From the NCBI GenBank assembly GCA_947499545.1, contig CANMOZ010000001.1:124001-188000 (forward strand): a stretch of DNA of 64,000 nt. The letters run 5' to 3'. Source of the DNA: an uncultured Saccharospirillaceae bacterium. GTDB taxonomy: Bacteria > Pseudomonadota > Gammaproteobacteria > Pseudomonadales > Oceanobacteraceae. The translations under genes and the position numbers were made by a program. Positions 45,738 through 55,873 of the stretch are shown piece after piece (within the stretch, counting starts at the first letter, position 1; each line of letters begins with the position of its first letter). The notes below the pieces were generated by a model. The model ran no database searches. It saw only the letters and a program-made list of their open reading frames with translations, and was not told where the DNA came from.

Positions 45738-45843
45738 ACACTGATACAAGATAACACCAGGCGCCTATCACTAGACCTGTGTATTATAGAGTAGTCATAA
45801 TCCTGTGTTGTTCATGAAAGCGGGTATATAAAGGGCAATCTTG

Positions 45844-45869
45844 TGGTGGAGCTTAACCTAGCTCCACCA
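45844..45869 (-). terminator. Hairpin downstream of the START-domain gene
   Basis: A perfect 10-bp stem, TGGTGGAGCT (45844-45853) and AGCTCCACCA (45860-45869), with a 6-nt loop, 51 bp past the stop of the START gene and 107 bp before the MshQ-like start. No T tract follows. Confidence 0.5.
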
Positions 45870-45919
45870 ATGAGGAGGAAGTATCTTACTTAATGAGAAG
45901 GTTACTCGTTAAATTGTGT

Positions 45920-46684
45920 CTACTTAGCAATTAAGCTGGTATTTGGTTCCTGCAACCAAGAAAGTATTGCTTGCTGATATTTTGGCTTTTGCACTTGTTG
46001 CTTCAACCCCTTTAGCGAATTGAGTGGTGTATCTACTACGATGCTGTTAACCAACCATGAGGGCAATTGACCACCCGGATCCGCGTGAACTTGATAAACA
46101 ACTTCAACAAAGTCATTTGTTTGGGGTTTAAATATCCACTCTCCATCCAGTGCTTTCATACGAACATATTCATCTGATTCCGGCCGATAATCAGGTAAAC
46201 CCTTCAAAGAAATCACCACAGTACGCGTATTTGCATCTTGCTTTACTTTACTTTCAAAATACATATCACGATCAGATACGGGAAAGGGGGCAGTATTAAT
46301 GCTGTAATTAATTGCATGGCCTTTCCCTAAAGATTCAATACGCTCAATTGACTCAACTTCATGCAACCATTCAGAAGCTGCTTTTTCATCATCCAATAAA
46401 GCGACTAATGCTGAAAGTGAAGACTTAACCTGAGTCACACCTCTAAAGGCCTTTAAGCTGGAACCTTTGACTTCTTTGGTGTAGACCTTAATATCATCGG
46501 TCTCTTTTGCCAGCTCCCACCCTTCATTAGTACGCCACTGACCCGCGCTACCCTTTTGATTCTCAGCATTAGCATCCACCGCATGAACAATAAAAGATGC
46601 AGCAACCGTCATAAGCGTAACGAGCAAAAGGCAGATACGTTTGATGGAATGACAAAAAGTGGGGGTTCTCTGATTAATAAGCAT
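45920..46684 (-). CDS. START-domain lipid-binding protein, exported
   Basis: 254 aa from the ATG at 46684, with GGGAG eight bases upstream; the frame continues to 46786 but without a ribosome site. Signal peptide (about 1-35, with CLLLVTLMTVAASFIVHAVDA), then a START fold: WELAKETDDIKVYTKEVKGSSLKAFRGVTQV, WLHEVESIERIESLGKGHAINYSINTAPFPVSDRDMYFES, and WIFKPQTNDFVEVVYQVHADPGGQLPSWLVN. START domains bind lipids or hydrophobic ligands. It is probably periplasmic; the ligand is unknown. It lies 111 bp downstream of trhO. Confidence 0.85.
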   Translation of the reverse strand: MLINQRTPTFCHSIKRICLLLVTLMTVAASFIVHAVDANAENQKGSAGQWRTNEGWELAKETDDIKVYTKEVKGSSLKAFRGVTQVKSSLSALVALLDDEKAASEWLHEVESIERIESLGKGHAINYSINTAPFPVSDRDMYFESKVKQDANTRTVVISLKGLPDYRPESDEYVRMKALDGEWIFKPQTNDFVEVVYQVHADPGGQLPSWLVNSIVVDTPLNSLKGLKQQVQKPKYQQAILSWLQEPNTSLIAK

Positions 46685-46795
46685 ACGTTTACTCCCTAAA
46701 CTTAGTGCAATCATCATGATGAGTTTGAGAGGCCTGCAGATGCGACTCAAACTCAACATGCGATGAACATAATGGACCAAAAACAACCCTAAGGA

Positions 46796-47698
46796 TTAGG
46801 AGCCAATATGCTGCTTCCCTTCTTTTTTCGCAAGCGCAATTTGCTTTTGTCTTTCTTCTGCACGCTTTTTAGTTTTTTCAGGTAAAGTGTCGTAGCACCT
46901 TGGGCAGGTCACTCCTGCTGTATATTTAGAATCCTGTTTATCTTTATCACTGATGGGATGACGACACCCATGACAAAGGTCATAACTGCCTTCTTCAAGC
47001 CCATGTTTAACCGTGACACGGTTGTCAAACACAAAGCATTCACCTTCCCACAAACTCTCCTCTTGGGGAATGTCTTCAAGGTATTTTAGAATGCCACCTT
47101 TCAAATGGTAGACTTCTTCAAAGCCTTGTTCTTTTAGATAAGCCGTTGCTTTTTCACAACGAATGCCACCGGTACAAAATGTTGCTACCTTTTTCTGCTT
47201 CTCCGGATCTAAATTCTCTTTAACGTACTGAGGGAACTCTCTAAAGGTGTCCGTGTGGGGGTTGATAGCATCTTTAAAAGTGCCAACTTCAAATTCGTAC
47301 TCATTACGCGTATCAACGAGAATCACGTCAGGATCTTGTATTAAGGCATTCCAATCTTCAGGCGCAACATAAGTCCCGACAACATGATTGGGGTCTACCC
47401 CCTCAACACCCATGGTCACAATTTCACGTTTTAGTTTTATTTTCGTTCTGTAGAAAGGCATTTCAGTCGCTAGAGATTCTTTATGCTCTACCCCTTGCAA
47501 CCTTGCATCTGACTTTAGGAATTCCAACAAAGCGTCAATCGCTTCTCGGGTGCCTGCAACCGTTCCATTAATGCCTTCTTCCGCAAGCAGTAACGTTCCC
47601 TTAATCCCATGTTCAACACAAAAATCCTTTAATGGCTGTTGTTTATCACGGTAATCATTCAGGCGCGTGAAGTGATATAAAGCAGCAACTACGTACAT
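46796..47698 (-). CDS. trhO: tRNA uridine(34) hydroxylase TrhO (rhodanese family)
   Basis: 300 aa. TrhO catalyses oxygen-dependent 5-hydroxylation of U34 in tRNA. The N-terminal ferredoxin-like region has [14 protein letters not shown], the rhodanese domain has [20 protein letters not shown], and the catalytic loop is [12 protein letters not shown] with Cys175 and Cys181. The C-terminal CHGCRHP and CPRC cysteines are also typical. It follows bolA by 21 bp, so the two are likely co-transcribed. Confidence 0.92.
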   Translation of the reverse strand: MYVVAALYHFTRLNDYRDKQQPLKDFCVEHGIKGTLLLAEEGINGTVAGTREAIDALLEFLKSDARLQGVEHKESLATEMPFYRTKIKLKREIVTMGVEGVDPNHVVGTYVAPEDWNALIQDPDVILVDTRNEYEFEVGTFKDAINPHTDTFREFPQYVKENLDPEKQKKVATFCTGGIRCEKATAYLKEQGFEEVYHLKGGILKYLEDIPQEESLWEGECFVFDNRVTVKHGLEEGSYDLCHGCRHPISDKDKQDSKYTAGVTCPRCYDTLPEKTKKRAEERQKQIALAKKEGKQHIGS

Positions 47699-47719
47699 AT
47701 AAAGCTCTAGCAGTTAATT

Positions 47720-48055
47720 TCAAGATGACCGATGAGAAGCGGCGTCCAATCGACTGCCACCTTTACAATCCGGCGAAGCGGGAGCTTTCCCTTTGGAACT
47801 CCATTCTTCAGCGGTATAGGTATGAAGAGCAAGTGCATGAACGCCAGACGCTAACCATTTAGAGAGAAGCTTGTAAACGGCTTGATGGCGCTTAACTAGA
47901 GTCTCGCTTTGGAACCGGTCGGATACCAACGTTACTTTGAAATGAGATTCAGCGCCTTCGGGCACCGAGTGCAGATGACTCTCATCAATCACTTCAATAT
48001 GAAGTGGCTCTAAGGCATCCGTGAGCGCTTGCTCAATCGCTTGTGCAACAGTCAT
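47720..48055 (-). CDS. bolA: BolA family protein
   Basis: 111 aa from the ATG at 48055; a longer frame to 48109 begins with TTG. BolA hallmark: QALTDALEPLHIEVIDESHLH, then GAESHFKVTLVSDRFQSETLVKRHQAVYKLL and HALALHTYTAEEW. BolA works with monothiol glutaredoxins in iron-sulfur handling and affects cell shape and stress responses. The family is usually about 80-105 aa; the C-terminal extension rich in Ser, Lys and Gly is variable. Upstream of trhO. Confidence 0.9.
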   Translation of the reverse strand: MTVAQAIEQALTDALEPLHIEVIDESHLHSVPEGAESHFKVTLVSDRFQSETLVKRHQAVYKLLSKWLASGVHALALHTYTAEEWSSKGKAPASPDCKGGSRLDAASHRSS

Positions 48056-48191
48056 AAAGGTGTCAGGACATTCAGATTTCAAGGTCCCTAGTATAACCGC
48101 TATGCCCAATTGATGACACTGTCTATTAACCAGTCACCTCCCTGGACAGCAGAAAAGGAGACTGAATAGGCTTAATATTTATGTAATCGGC

Positions 48192-49385
48192 TTATGCAAT
48201 GTGCTTACCTAGAAGGGCATGGTAAAAATCTTGATCTCGAATAATACCAACGACTTCATCATCCTCTGTCAATATAAGAGGATACCCACTGGCGTAACGG
48301 GTTTCCATTGCCTCTCGCATCGTCGTTTTGGCAGGAATCCAGATGTTGGCCGGAATGGCTTCCGACGGCCCTTGCTTACGCTTTTGAACGATATGAGGAA
48401 GCACTCCATTACGTACAGGGGTTAACCATAAGTCTTTATCTTCATCTATGCACAGCAGCCCTTCATGCTCTTTCAGTTCAGAGACTGGCGTCATCAGGGA
48501 GCTGCTTTGCAACACATTCAAAGGGTTTGTATGGGCAACAAAATTTCTCACATACTCATCTGCTGGGTGCAGAACGATTTCCTCAGGTCGGCCATGCTGA
48601 ATAATTTCCCCATCTTTCATGATGGCGATTCGACTTCCAAGCTTCAAAGCCTCATCCAAATCATGACTGACAAAAATAATGGTTTTACCAAGCTCAGCTT
48701 GCAAATCCAGTAACTCTTCTTGTAATTGTTGACGGATCAAAGGGTCTAATGCTGAAAATGGCTCATCCATCAGGAGGATATCAGAATCCGTGGCCAACGC
48801 TCTGGCTAATCCAACTCTTTGCTGCATACCACCTGAAAGTTCACCGGGCTTTAGATCTTTCCATTCGGCTAAACCAACCAACTCCAACTTTTCTTCAACA
48901 CGTCTGTCTCGCTCTGCTACTGGTAAGTTTTGCAGTTGCAGACCAAAGGCCACGTTTTCCTTAACGGTAAGCCAGGGCATTAACGCAAACTTTTGGAATA
49001 CCATAGAAATACGTCTGGTTCTTAACTCACGTTGAACATCGGCAGTGGCTTTCGAGAATTCAACCATTTCTCCGCCATGACGAATACTCACAGAGCCTCG
49101 GCTAACTTGATTCAAACCGTTCACACATCGCAATAATGAAGATTTACCTGACCCTGACAATCCCATTAAAACGCATATTTCGCCTTTTTTAATTTTGAGA
49201 TTTGCTTGCTTAACCCCAACTACCTGTCCTGTTTGTTTACGAATTTCATCACGTGACATGCCCTGGTCCAGCAATTGAAGCGACTTATCTACCTTTGAAC
49301 CAAAAACAACATCAACCTGTTTAAATTCAATCATGGTAGAATTCGTTCGTTCATCAATCTGCTCATGTAAGGATTGTGTATTCAT
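48192..49385 (-). CDS. choV: Choline/glycine betaine ABC transporter ATPase
   Basis: 397 aa, ProV/ChoV type. Walker A GLSGSGKSSLL, signature LSGGMQQRVGLARALA, Walker B DILLMDEPFSALDP and H-loop FVSHDLDEALKLGS are intact, plus a C-terminal CBS region ending GIIRDQDFYHALLG. The long N-terminal helix (FGSKVDKSLQLLDQGMSRDEIRK) is usual for ProV. It energises import through the ChoW permease. Only two bases separate it from choW. Confidence 0.93.
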   Translation of the reverse strand: MNTQSLHEQIDERTNSTMIEFKQVDVVFGSKVDKSLQLLDQGMSRDEIRKQTGQVVGVKQANLKIKKGEICVLMGLSGSGKSSLLRCVNGLNQVSRGSVSIRHGGEMVEFSKATADVQRELRTRRISMVFQKFALMPWLTVKENVAFGLQLQNLPVAERDRRVEEKLELVGLAEWKDLKPGELSGGMQQRVGLARALATDSDILLMDEPFSALDPLIRQQLQEELLDLQAELGKTIIFVSHDLDEALKLGSRIAIMKDGEIIQHGRPEEIVLHPADEYVRNFVAHTNPLNVLQSSSLMTPVSELKEHEGLLCIDEDKDLWLTPVRNGVLPHIVQKRKQGPSEAIPANIWIPAKTTMREAMETRYASGYPLILTEDDEVVGIIRDQDFYHALLGKHIA

Positions 49386-49387
49386 GA

Positions 49388-50230
49388 TTAAGCCCCTTTC
49401 TGCAGTTGTGAACTTTTGAGAACGCGATCCATCATGATAGCAAGCAAGACGATCGCAAGACCGGCCTCAAACCCCTTAGCAACATCAACCGTATTAAGCG
49501 CTTGCACAACCGGCTTACCAAGCCCATCCGCTCCAACCAAAGCTGCAATGACCACCATAGAGAGCGATAGCATTATGCATTGAGTAACGCCTGCCATAAT
49601 ACTGGGCATTGCCGAAGGCAGTTCAATCTTAAAAAGCAGTTGTCGATGACTACACCCAAAGGATTTTCCAGCTTCGATCAAATCTTTGGGTACTTCTGAA
49701 ATGCCCAAATACGTTAACCGTATCGGCGCTGCAATTGCAAAAATAACCGTTGATATCAAACCCGGTACGACGCCCAGACCAAAGAGTGTTAATGTCGGAA
49801 TTAAATAGACAAAGGTCGGTATGGTTTGCATTAAATCCAAAAGAGGTCTTAGCACGGTATATAACCAGGGCCGATGGGCTGCTGCAATGCCAACGGGAAT
49901 GCCTATCAAAATACAAACACAGGTTGAGAACATGACCAAAACGAGGGTTTCAACGGTTTCTTGCCAATACCCTAAATTCAAAATTAAGGCTAAAGCCAAA
50001 CAAGAAAAAACCGCCAACCCAATTCGTTTTTTTATCAACAAATACAAAGTTAAAGCAAGAATCAAAGAAATGGGGGGAAACCATAGGATGATTTCACTGA
50101 GCTTCAAGATGATCATCTCGAGTACATAAGCAAAAGCATCGAAGACATCTGCACCCTGATAAGTTATCCAATCAATGATTTGCTCTACATACTGCCCAAG
50201 TGGCAATTTATGCTCAATAAACGCATCCAT
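49388..50230 (-). CDS. choW: Choline/glycine betaine ABC transporter permease
   Basis: 280 aa with about seven hydrophobic segments and the permease EAA-type loop (EAGKSFGCSHRQLLFKIELPSAMPSIMAGVTQ). Close to ProW/ChoW: GIPVGIAAAHRPWLYTVLRPLLDLMQTIPTFVYLIPTLTLFGLG and VVIAALVGADGLGKPV. Inner membrane component between the ChoX and ChoV genes. Confidence 0.93.
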   Translation of the reverse strand: MDAFIEHKLPLGQYVEQIIDWITYQGADVFDAFAYVLEMIILKLSEIILWFPPISLILALTLYLLIKKRIGLAVFSCLALALILNLGYWQETVETLVLVMFSTCVCILIGIPVGIAAAHRPWLYTVLRPLLDLMQTIPTFVYLIPTLTLFGLGVVPGLISTVIFAIAAPIRLTYLGISEVPKDLIEAGKSFGCSHRQLLFKIELPSAMPSIMAGVTQCIMLSLSMVVIAALVGADGLGKPVVQALNTVDVAKGFEAGLAIVLLAIMMDRVLKSSQLQKGA

Positions 50231-50414
50231 AGAGGATTCCTAACCTAATCAACCCAATAATGCGACTGGCTACTCCGAAAACCAAACGCTTTTCCAGCTT
50301 CCTGATTTCCGGCATGCATGTCTCATTATATTTTACTTAAGTATTGATTGATCACACGAAACACCACTTTTAAAAAGGTATTTCGCATGATCTCTTTCTT
50401 ATGGATCTAGTTAT

Positions 50415-51353
50415 TTAGAAACTGCCTTTGGCAACGCTTACCGCTTCTTTATCTCCTTGGAAAGTTTTGACACCTTTCAACCACTGATCAAGTACTTCTG
50501 GGTGTTTAGCTAACCAGTGTTTTGCTGCAACTCTCGGCTCTTTATCAGCGTTTAAAATATCATCCATCACTTCGTTTTCCATACTTAAAGTGAACGTCAG
50601 ATTATCCAAGAATTTACCCACGTTAGGGCATTCAGCTGTGTAATTTTTTCTAACGGCGGTATGAACCGTTGCACCGCCGAAGTCTGGCCCAAAGAAATCA
50701 TCCCCACCAGCCAAATACTTCATGTCAAAGTGGGAGTTCATGGGATGAGGCTCCCAACCAAGAAACACTATCCACTGCTCTCTTTTGACCGCTCTTTTCA
50801 CCTGAGACAACATACCCGCTTCACTGGATTCAACCATTTCAAAAGATTTTAGGTCGAAAGCATTTTTATCGATCATCTCTTGAATGATTCTATTGCCATC
50901 ATTACCGGGTTCAATTGCATAAATCTTCCCTTTAAATTTATCCTTATGTTTAACGATATCATTGAATGATTTGACACCCGCATCGTAAACATATTTAGGT
51001 ACGGCTAAGGTATATTTCGCTCCCTCAAGATTCTTCTTAATGATTTCTAAATCACCAGCCTCTTGGTATCGTTTAAAATCAGCAACCATCGTAGGTATCC
51101 AATTACCCAGAAATACATCCAGGTCAGCATTTGCTAACGACTTATAGGTTACCGGCGCTGCTAACATTTGAACACTTGTCTTATATCCAATACGCTCCAA
51201 CACTTCAGAAGCAAGCGCAGTCGTTGCAGCAATATCTGTCCAACCAACATTTGAAAAACGTACTTCCTGGCATTGCTTTGCTTCAGAGAAAGCAAATGAA
51301 CTTAACGTCAAACTGGCCGCCAAAATAGTCGACTTAATTCCAACTGTTTTCAT
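50415..51353 (-). CDS. choX: Choline ABC transporter substrate-binding protein
   Basis: 312 aa with a signal peptide (MKTVGIKSTILAASLTLSSFAFSEA). ChoX/ProX type: QEVRFSNVGWTDIAATTALASEVLERIGYKT, FLGNWIPTMVADFKRYQEAG, AIEPGNDGNRIIQEMI and WIVFLGWEPHPMNSHFDMKYLAGGDDFFGPDFGG, with Trp and Asp residues that form the aromatic cage. It is periplasmic and delivers choline to ChoWV. It stands in the bet operon after betA, with GGAG before the ATG; the gap to choW is 184 bp. Confidence 0.92.
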   Translation of the reverse strand: MKTVGIKSTILAASLTLSSFAFSEAKQCQEVRFSNVGWTDIAATTALASEVLERIGYKTSVQMLAAPVTYKSLANADLDVFLGNWIPTMVADFKRYQEAGDLEIIKKNLEGAKYTLAVPKYVYDAGVKSFNDIVKHKDKFKGKIYAIEPGNDGNRIIQEMIDKNAFDLKSFEMVESSEAGMLSQVKRAVKREQWIVFLGWEPHPMNSHFDMKYLAGGDDFFGPDFGGATVHTAVRKNYTAECPNVGKFLDNLTFTLSMENEVMDDILNADKEPRVAAKHWLAKHPEVLDQWLKGVKTFQGDKEAVSVAKGSF

Positions 51354-51421
51354 AACATAACTCCGCTCTTTCAGAGTGCTTCCAGTTCCTAGGAAACAAA
51401 ATGGATTAATCGTATAGTCAC

Positions 51422-53071
51422 CTAGCAGGATGCTTCTGCATGCTGATATACAGGTACATCTGATGGGTCTAACAATGATTTATTTAAAATATGATCGGCA
51501 CATTTTTCAGCCATCATAATGGTTGGGGCATTCAAATTCCCACTGACAATACTGGGCATAATGGAAGCATCGACAACTCTTAAATTTTCAATTCCCATGA
51601 CTTTTGCATGCGAATCAACGACAGCCATCTTATCTTGCTCACTTCCCATCTTGCAGGTACAGGAAGGGTGATACGCACTATCGGCGTATTGCCGAACAAA
51701 AGCATCTATCTCATCATCTGATTGCACTGATTGGCCAGGCCTTAATTCCTTACCTCGATAATCATCTAATGCATGCTGTGCAAATATTTCTCGAGTTAAT
51801 TTAACGGATTGTCGCATCTCCCACCGATCTCGCTCTGTCGCCAAATAGTTGGGTTGTAATATTGGATGCACGTGTGGATCTTTTGATTTTAAGGTTAGGT
51901 AACCCACAGACGTCGCTCGCATAGGTCCAACATGCGCCTGAAATGCATGACATTCTGGATCTTTGCGACCATGATCAATCACTTGCGACGGTAAAAAGTG
52001 GTATTGAATATCTGGATGTTCTACACCAGGTTCTGTTCTTATAAACCCACCCACTTCTAAGTGAGCAGTACTGCACGGCCCTGTTTTATTATAAAACCAT
52101 TGCATGCCTGCCAGGGTTTTTTTAGGCTGCCGGGTATAACTGTAAAGCGTGATTGGTTTCTTACATTGATGCTGAACATAAAGTTCTAAATGGTCTTGTA
52201 AATTCTGACCAACACCAGCTAAGTCTTGCACAACTGGAATGTCTAGTGTTTTTAAATCCTTTGCTGGCCCAACGCCAGATAACATTAATAACTGAGGTGA
52301 ATTAATGGCACCACCGGATAAGATAATTTCTTTATCTGCATAAACTTTTATATGTTCCTTACCCTTTAATACTTCAACACCGATAGCGGTCGAACCCGAA
52401 AACAAGATCCGTGTTACAAAAGCTCCTGTCCAAGCGGTTAAATTATTGCGCTCCAAAGCAGGTCTTAAATAGGCTTGTGCAGTACTCCAGCGTTTGCCCG
52501 ATTTAATGGTCATATCCATTTTACCGAAGCCTTCTTGCTGGTATCCATTCATATCCTCTGTTCTAGGATAACCCGCTTGATGTGCGGCTTCGATAAAGGC
52601 TTCGTACAAAGGGTTTTCAAAATCGCCCGTATGAACATGTAAGGGACCGTTTGCCCCACGATAAGCGTCACCACCTACACGACGTGTTTCAGCTTTTCTG
52701 AAATAAGGTAACACATCTTTATAAGCCCAGCCGTCAGCGCCTTCTCGCTCCCAGCGATCATAATCAAAAGCATGCCCGCGAATATACACCATCGCATTCA
52801 GTGCACTTCCACCACCCCACACTTTTCCTCTTGGCCAATAAAGGCTGCGGTCATTCATCCACTTTTGTGGTTCGGTGTGATAGTACCAGTTATATTTTTC
52901 ATCTCCCAAGTTATAGGTTAAGGCAGCTGGCATATGTATTTTCCAGGTATCGTCACGACGACCAGCTTCAAGCACCAATACAGAGTGACTGCCTGATTCA
53001 GAGAGTCTATTAGCCAGCACACAACCAGCAGAGCCTGTACCCACTACAATATAATCAAATCGTTTTTGCAT
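51422..53071 (-). CDS. betA: Choline dehydrogenase
   Basis: 549 aa GMC oxidoreductase. FAD-binding motif DYIVVGTGSAGCVLANRLSE at 5-24, followed by VLEAGRRD, WPRGKVWGGGSALNAMVYIRGHAFDYDRWEREGADGW and LMLSGVGPAKDL. The C-terminal YHPSCTCKMG and NLNAPTIMMAEK match BetA. Membrane-associated, flavin-dependent oxidation of choline to betaine aldehyde. It is between betB and choX. Confidence 0.96.
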   Translation of the reverse strand: MQKRFDYIVVGTGSAGCVLANRLSESGSHSVLVLEAGRRDDTWKIHMPAALTYNLGDEKYNWYYHTEPQKWMNDRSLYWPRGKVWGGGSALNAMVYIRGHAFDYDRWEREGADGWAYKDVLPYFRKAETRRVGGDAYRGANGPLHVHTGDFENPLYEAFIEAAHQAGYPRTEDMNGYQQEGFGKMDMTIKSGKRWSTAQAYLRPALERNNLTAWTGAFVTRILFSGSTAIGVEVLKGKEHIKVYADKEIILSGGAINSPQLLMLSGVGPAKDLKTLDIPVVQDLAGVGQNLQDHLELYVQHQCKKPITLYSYTRQPKKTLAGMQWFYNKTGPCSTAHLEVGGFIRTEPGVEHPDIQYHFLPSQVIDHGRKDPECHAFQAHVGPMRATSVGYLTLKSKDPHVHPILQPNYLATERDRWEMRQSVKLTREIFAQHALDDYRGKELRPGQSVQSDDEIDAFVRQYADSAYHPSCTCKMGSEQDKMAVVDSHAKVMGIENLRVVDASIMPSIVSGNLNAPTIMMAEKCADHILNKSLLDPSDVPVYQHAEASC

Positions 53072-53115
53072 CCTTTACCCCCAGCGCTTAAATCAGAAAA
53101 TTCATGACATCGATG

Positions 53116-54576
53116 TTAAATATAAGGGCTTTCTATAGGATCAATTCCAACATATATGGATTTTGTTTGAGTGTAATGACCCAAAGTCTCTAAACCATTT
53201 TCGCGCCCAACACCTGACATTTTATAACCACCCACAGGCATTTCAGCAGGCGAGGCACCATACTGATTTATCCAGCAAATCCCTGCTTCAATCTGATGTA
53301 TAACTCGATGTCCCTTTTGAATGTTTTGTGTAAATACACCTGCTGCTAGACCAAATCCGGTGTTATTTGCTCGCTTAATAACTTCTTCCTCTGAATCAAA
53401 ACAGAGTATACTCATCACCGGACCAAAAATTTCTTCTTGACAGATTCTCATGTCATCACTGCAGTGAGTAAAAACGGTGGGTTCAACAAAATAGCCGTTT
53501 TTGCACTCGAAATGGTCAACTCTTCGACCACCGCTAAGAAGGTGAGCGCCTTCTTCAACTCCAATCCGAATGTAATCCAAAACCTTTTCCATATGGGAAC
53601 TGGAGATTAATGCTCCTATGTGTGTGTCTGGATTCAATGGATCCCCTACTTTAAGTGTTTTGATACTGTCCTGTAATCGCTCTACAAAACGTTGATAAAT
53701 TCCACTTTGAACAAATACACGTGTGCCATGAGTGCAAACTTCGCCTTGAGTATAAAAGTTAGCTAGCATTGAAGCGATGACGGCTTGTTCCAAATCCGCA
53801 TCATCAAAAATAATAAGGGGAGACTTTCCACCCAACTCCATAGTAACGGATTTCAACGTTTTTGAAGAAGCGGCCATCACTTTACATCCGGTATTCACTT
53901 CACCTGTAAAGGATACTTTTGCAATATTGGGGTGTTGGGTTAACCATTCGCCTACTTTTCCATCTCCTTGAACAACGTTAAATACACCTTCAGGAATCCC
54001 TGCTTCTATAAAAACTTCTGCGAGCTTCAATGCCCCTCTTGGTGTTTCTTCACTGGGCTTAAAAACTATCACATTACCTGCAGCCAAAGCCGGTGCTGCT
54101 TTCCAACAGGCTATTTGCAGTGGATAATTCCACGCACCTATGCCAGCAACGACCCCGAGAGGTTCCTGACGTGTGTAGAAAAAATCATTTCCTAATGCTT
54201 GCTGCGTACCCACTTGTGTTGGAGCAAGCCCGGCAAAATATTCGATACTGTCAGCGCCTGTTACAACATCCACCGTACTTGCTTCTGACCATGGCTTACC
54301 GGTATCTTCCACCTCAATCAAAGCCAATTCATCGTTGCGGTTTCTTAATATTTCAACGGCTTTCAACAGTCGCCGAGATCTTTCTATCGCTGGCATTTTT
54401 GACCAAACTTTAAACGCCTTTAGTGACGACTGAATGGCTGCGTCCAATGTAGCTGGAGTCGCAGCTTCTACAGAACAAATAACCTTTCCCGTCGCAGGAT
54501 TAATGTTTTGAAAAACACTGGCAGAAGCATCATTAACATATGCTCCATTAACAAATGAACTAATTTGGGTGGTCAT
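53116..54576 (-). CDS. betB: Betaine aldehyde dehydrogenase
   Basis: 486 aa from the ATG at 54576; the longer 54594 start is possible. NAD-dependent oxidation of betaine aldehyde to glycine betaine. Catalytic Glu in [18 protein letters not shown] and Cys in [14 protein letters not shown]; also [22 protein letters not shown] and [11 protein letters not shown]. It overlaps the 3' end of betI by 17 bp, so translation is coupled. Confidence 0.95.
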   Translation of the reverse strand: MTTQISSFVNGAYVNDASASVFQNINPATGKVICSVEAATPATLDAAIQSSLKAFKVWSKMPAIERSRRLLKAVEILRNRNDELALIEVEDTGKPWSEASTVDVVTGADSIEYFAGLAPTQVGTQQALGNDFFYTRQEPLGVVAGIGAWNYPLQIACWKAAPALAAGNVIVFKPSEETPRGALKLAEVFIEAGIPEGVFNVVQGDGKVGEWLTQHPNIAKVSFTGEVNTGCKVMAASSKTLKSVTMELGGKSPLIIFDDADLEQAVIASMLANFYTQGEVCTHGTRVFVQSGIYQRFVERLQDSIKTLKVGDPLNPDTHIGALISSSHMEKVLDYIRIGVEEGAHLLSGGRRVDHFECKNGYFVEPTVFTHCSDDMRICQEEIFGPVMSILCFDSEEEVIKRANNTGFGLAAGVFTQNIQKGHRVIHQIEAGICWINQYGASPAEMPVGGYKMSGVGRENGLETLGHYTQTKSIYVGIDPIESPYI

Positions 54577-55168
54577 TGCCTTTGTATTCCTCAATCATCC
54601 AACTCAATAGGGTCGTACAGAGATGTATGGATTCTTCTGCCTGAATGCCTTTTGCTGATAACGCTCCACGAAGCCATAATCCATCAATCAATGCAGCCAG
54701 TGCTTTTGCACAGGTTCTGGCTTTACGCAATCCAACCAAAAAACGTAACTCGTAGGTAAGATTTGAAATGAGACGACTTTCTGAAATTTTTTGCAGCCTT
54801 AACAAAGATTCTTCATGCAATGCATGAGTCCAAAATGCAAGCCACGTTTTTGCAGCAATAGGGGATATTTGATGAGCAGAAAAATTTACTTTAATAATGG
54901 CAATCAAACGATCATAGTGTGATTTTTCAGGAAACGCATCAATCGCCACTTGAAATTCATGCTTAATGGAATTAAGCATATGTAACATAGTCGCCTGTAA
55001 TAGAGCACCTTTACCACCGAAATAATGAGCAATAATTCCCGGCGAAACACCCGCATGGCGGCTAATACTATTAACGGTCGTTTTGCTAAAACCCACTTCG
55101 TCTATCGACTTCATTGTCGCATCAATTAATTGCCGACGACGAATAGGCTCCATGCCCAACTTTGGCAC
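54560..55168 (-). CDS. betI: BetI, TetR-family choline-responsive repressor
   Basis: 202 aa. The N-terminal TetR helix-turn-helix reads [47 protein letters not shown]; the C-terminal [14 protein letters not shown] segment is typical of BetI. It represses the bet operon in the absence of choline. First gene of the operon; a candidate operator lies 36 bp upstream of the start. Confidence 0.94.
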   Translation of the reverse strand: MPKLGMEPIRRRQLIDATMKSIDEVGFSKTTVNSISRHAGVSPGIIAHYFGGKGALLQATMLHMLNSIKHEFQVAIDAFPEKSHYDRLIAIIKVNFSAHQISPIAAKTWLAFWTHALHEESLLRLQKISESRLISNLTYELRFLVGLRKARTCAKALAALIDGLWLRGALSAKGIQAEESIHLCTTLLSWMIEEYKGNDHPN

Positions 55169-55203
55169 ACTACCCTGCCTTACTTATATCCATCAGTTTT
55201 ATA

Positions 55204-55219
55204 TTGATCGTTCAATCAA
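55204..55219. promoter_or_regulatory. Candidate BetI operator
   Basis: TTGATCGTTCAATCAA, a TTGAT...ATCAA palindrome with CGTTCAATCAA resembling BetI-type sites, 36 bp upstream of the betI start. Consistent with autoregulation of betIBA-choXWV. Confidence 0.6.
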
Positions 55220-55548
55220 GATAAAAAGTTAAAGATATTCGTGGCTTAGGTCAAGTCTTTTCTTATAAAAAAATAGTTGTTTAACAGAAACTTTCTTTGT
55301 GTTATTAGCGTGTTAATGGATTATCATAAATGACGCTATAATTGATCGGTAAAAAATGAATAGGCTCTACGATTGCGTTACCTTCAAATCCATTGATTCA
55401 ATTTTTAGGTTTACGCTTATTGTTTAACCCTGTCATGCGGTTATACAACAATAGGATACGGATTCAAGATTCCACTCTTTAATCTCATTTTGTAGATCCG
55501 TTTTAACAAATGAAGATCTAATCTCGAAAAGGAAAATTCATTACTGGA

Positions 55549-55760
55549 TCAAGATGTACGGTTAAAATCTTTCTCTAACATGCCGCTCCCTCTCAACCAC
55601 ACCCCATCCACCATGACAAATGAATGGTCCCATATTGCTTTAACATAAATATCGAACAAGAAGGTCAACGGCAATCGATACTGGCTTGGATTCTACAAGC
55701 TGATCACTAATACCCATAGATTTCAACAGGTTATTAATCAGGTATCGCTCTATCAGCATC
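55549..55760 (-). pseudogene. Possible decayed coding remnant upstream of betI
   Basis: The 705-bp gap 55169-55873 contains no intact gene. On the minus strand one frame reads MLIERYLINNLLKSMGIS and stops near 55642. An overlapping frame continues as SFVMVDGVWLRGSGMLEKD to a stop at 55549, which recalls the C-terminal end of an amidohydrolase or a TetR-type DGxWLRG motif. This suggests a frameshifted remnant, but short open stretches can arise by chance; no family is assigned. The rest of the gap (55220-55548) is AT-rich with no clear gene. Confidence 0.25.
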
Positions 55761-55873
55761 CTGATATTGTCTAACTATACTGTCATGAGAAACCATCTAC
55801 AGAAGTAATCAGGCAACTCCTTGATAAATAAGATATTTCGCCAATATGTGGTTGTAGCAGCTGCAAGGTTTCC

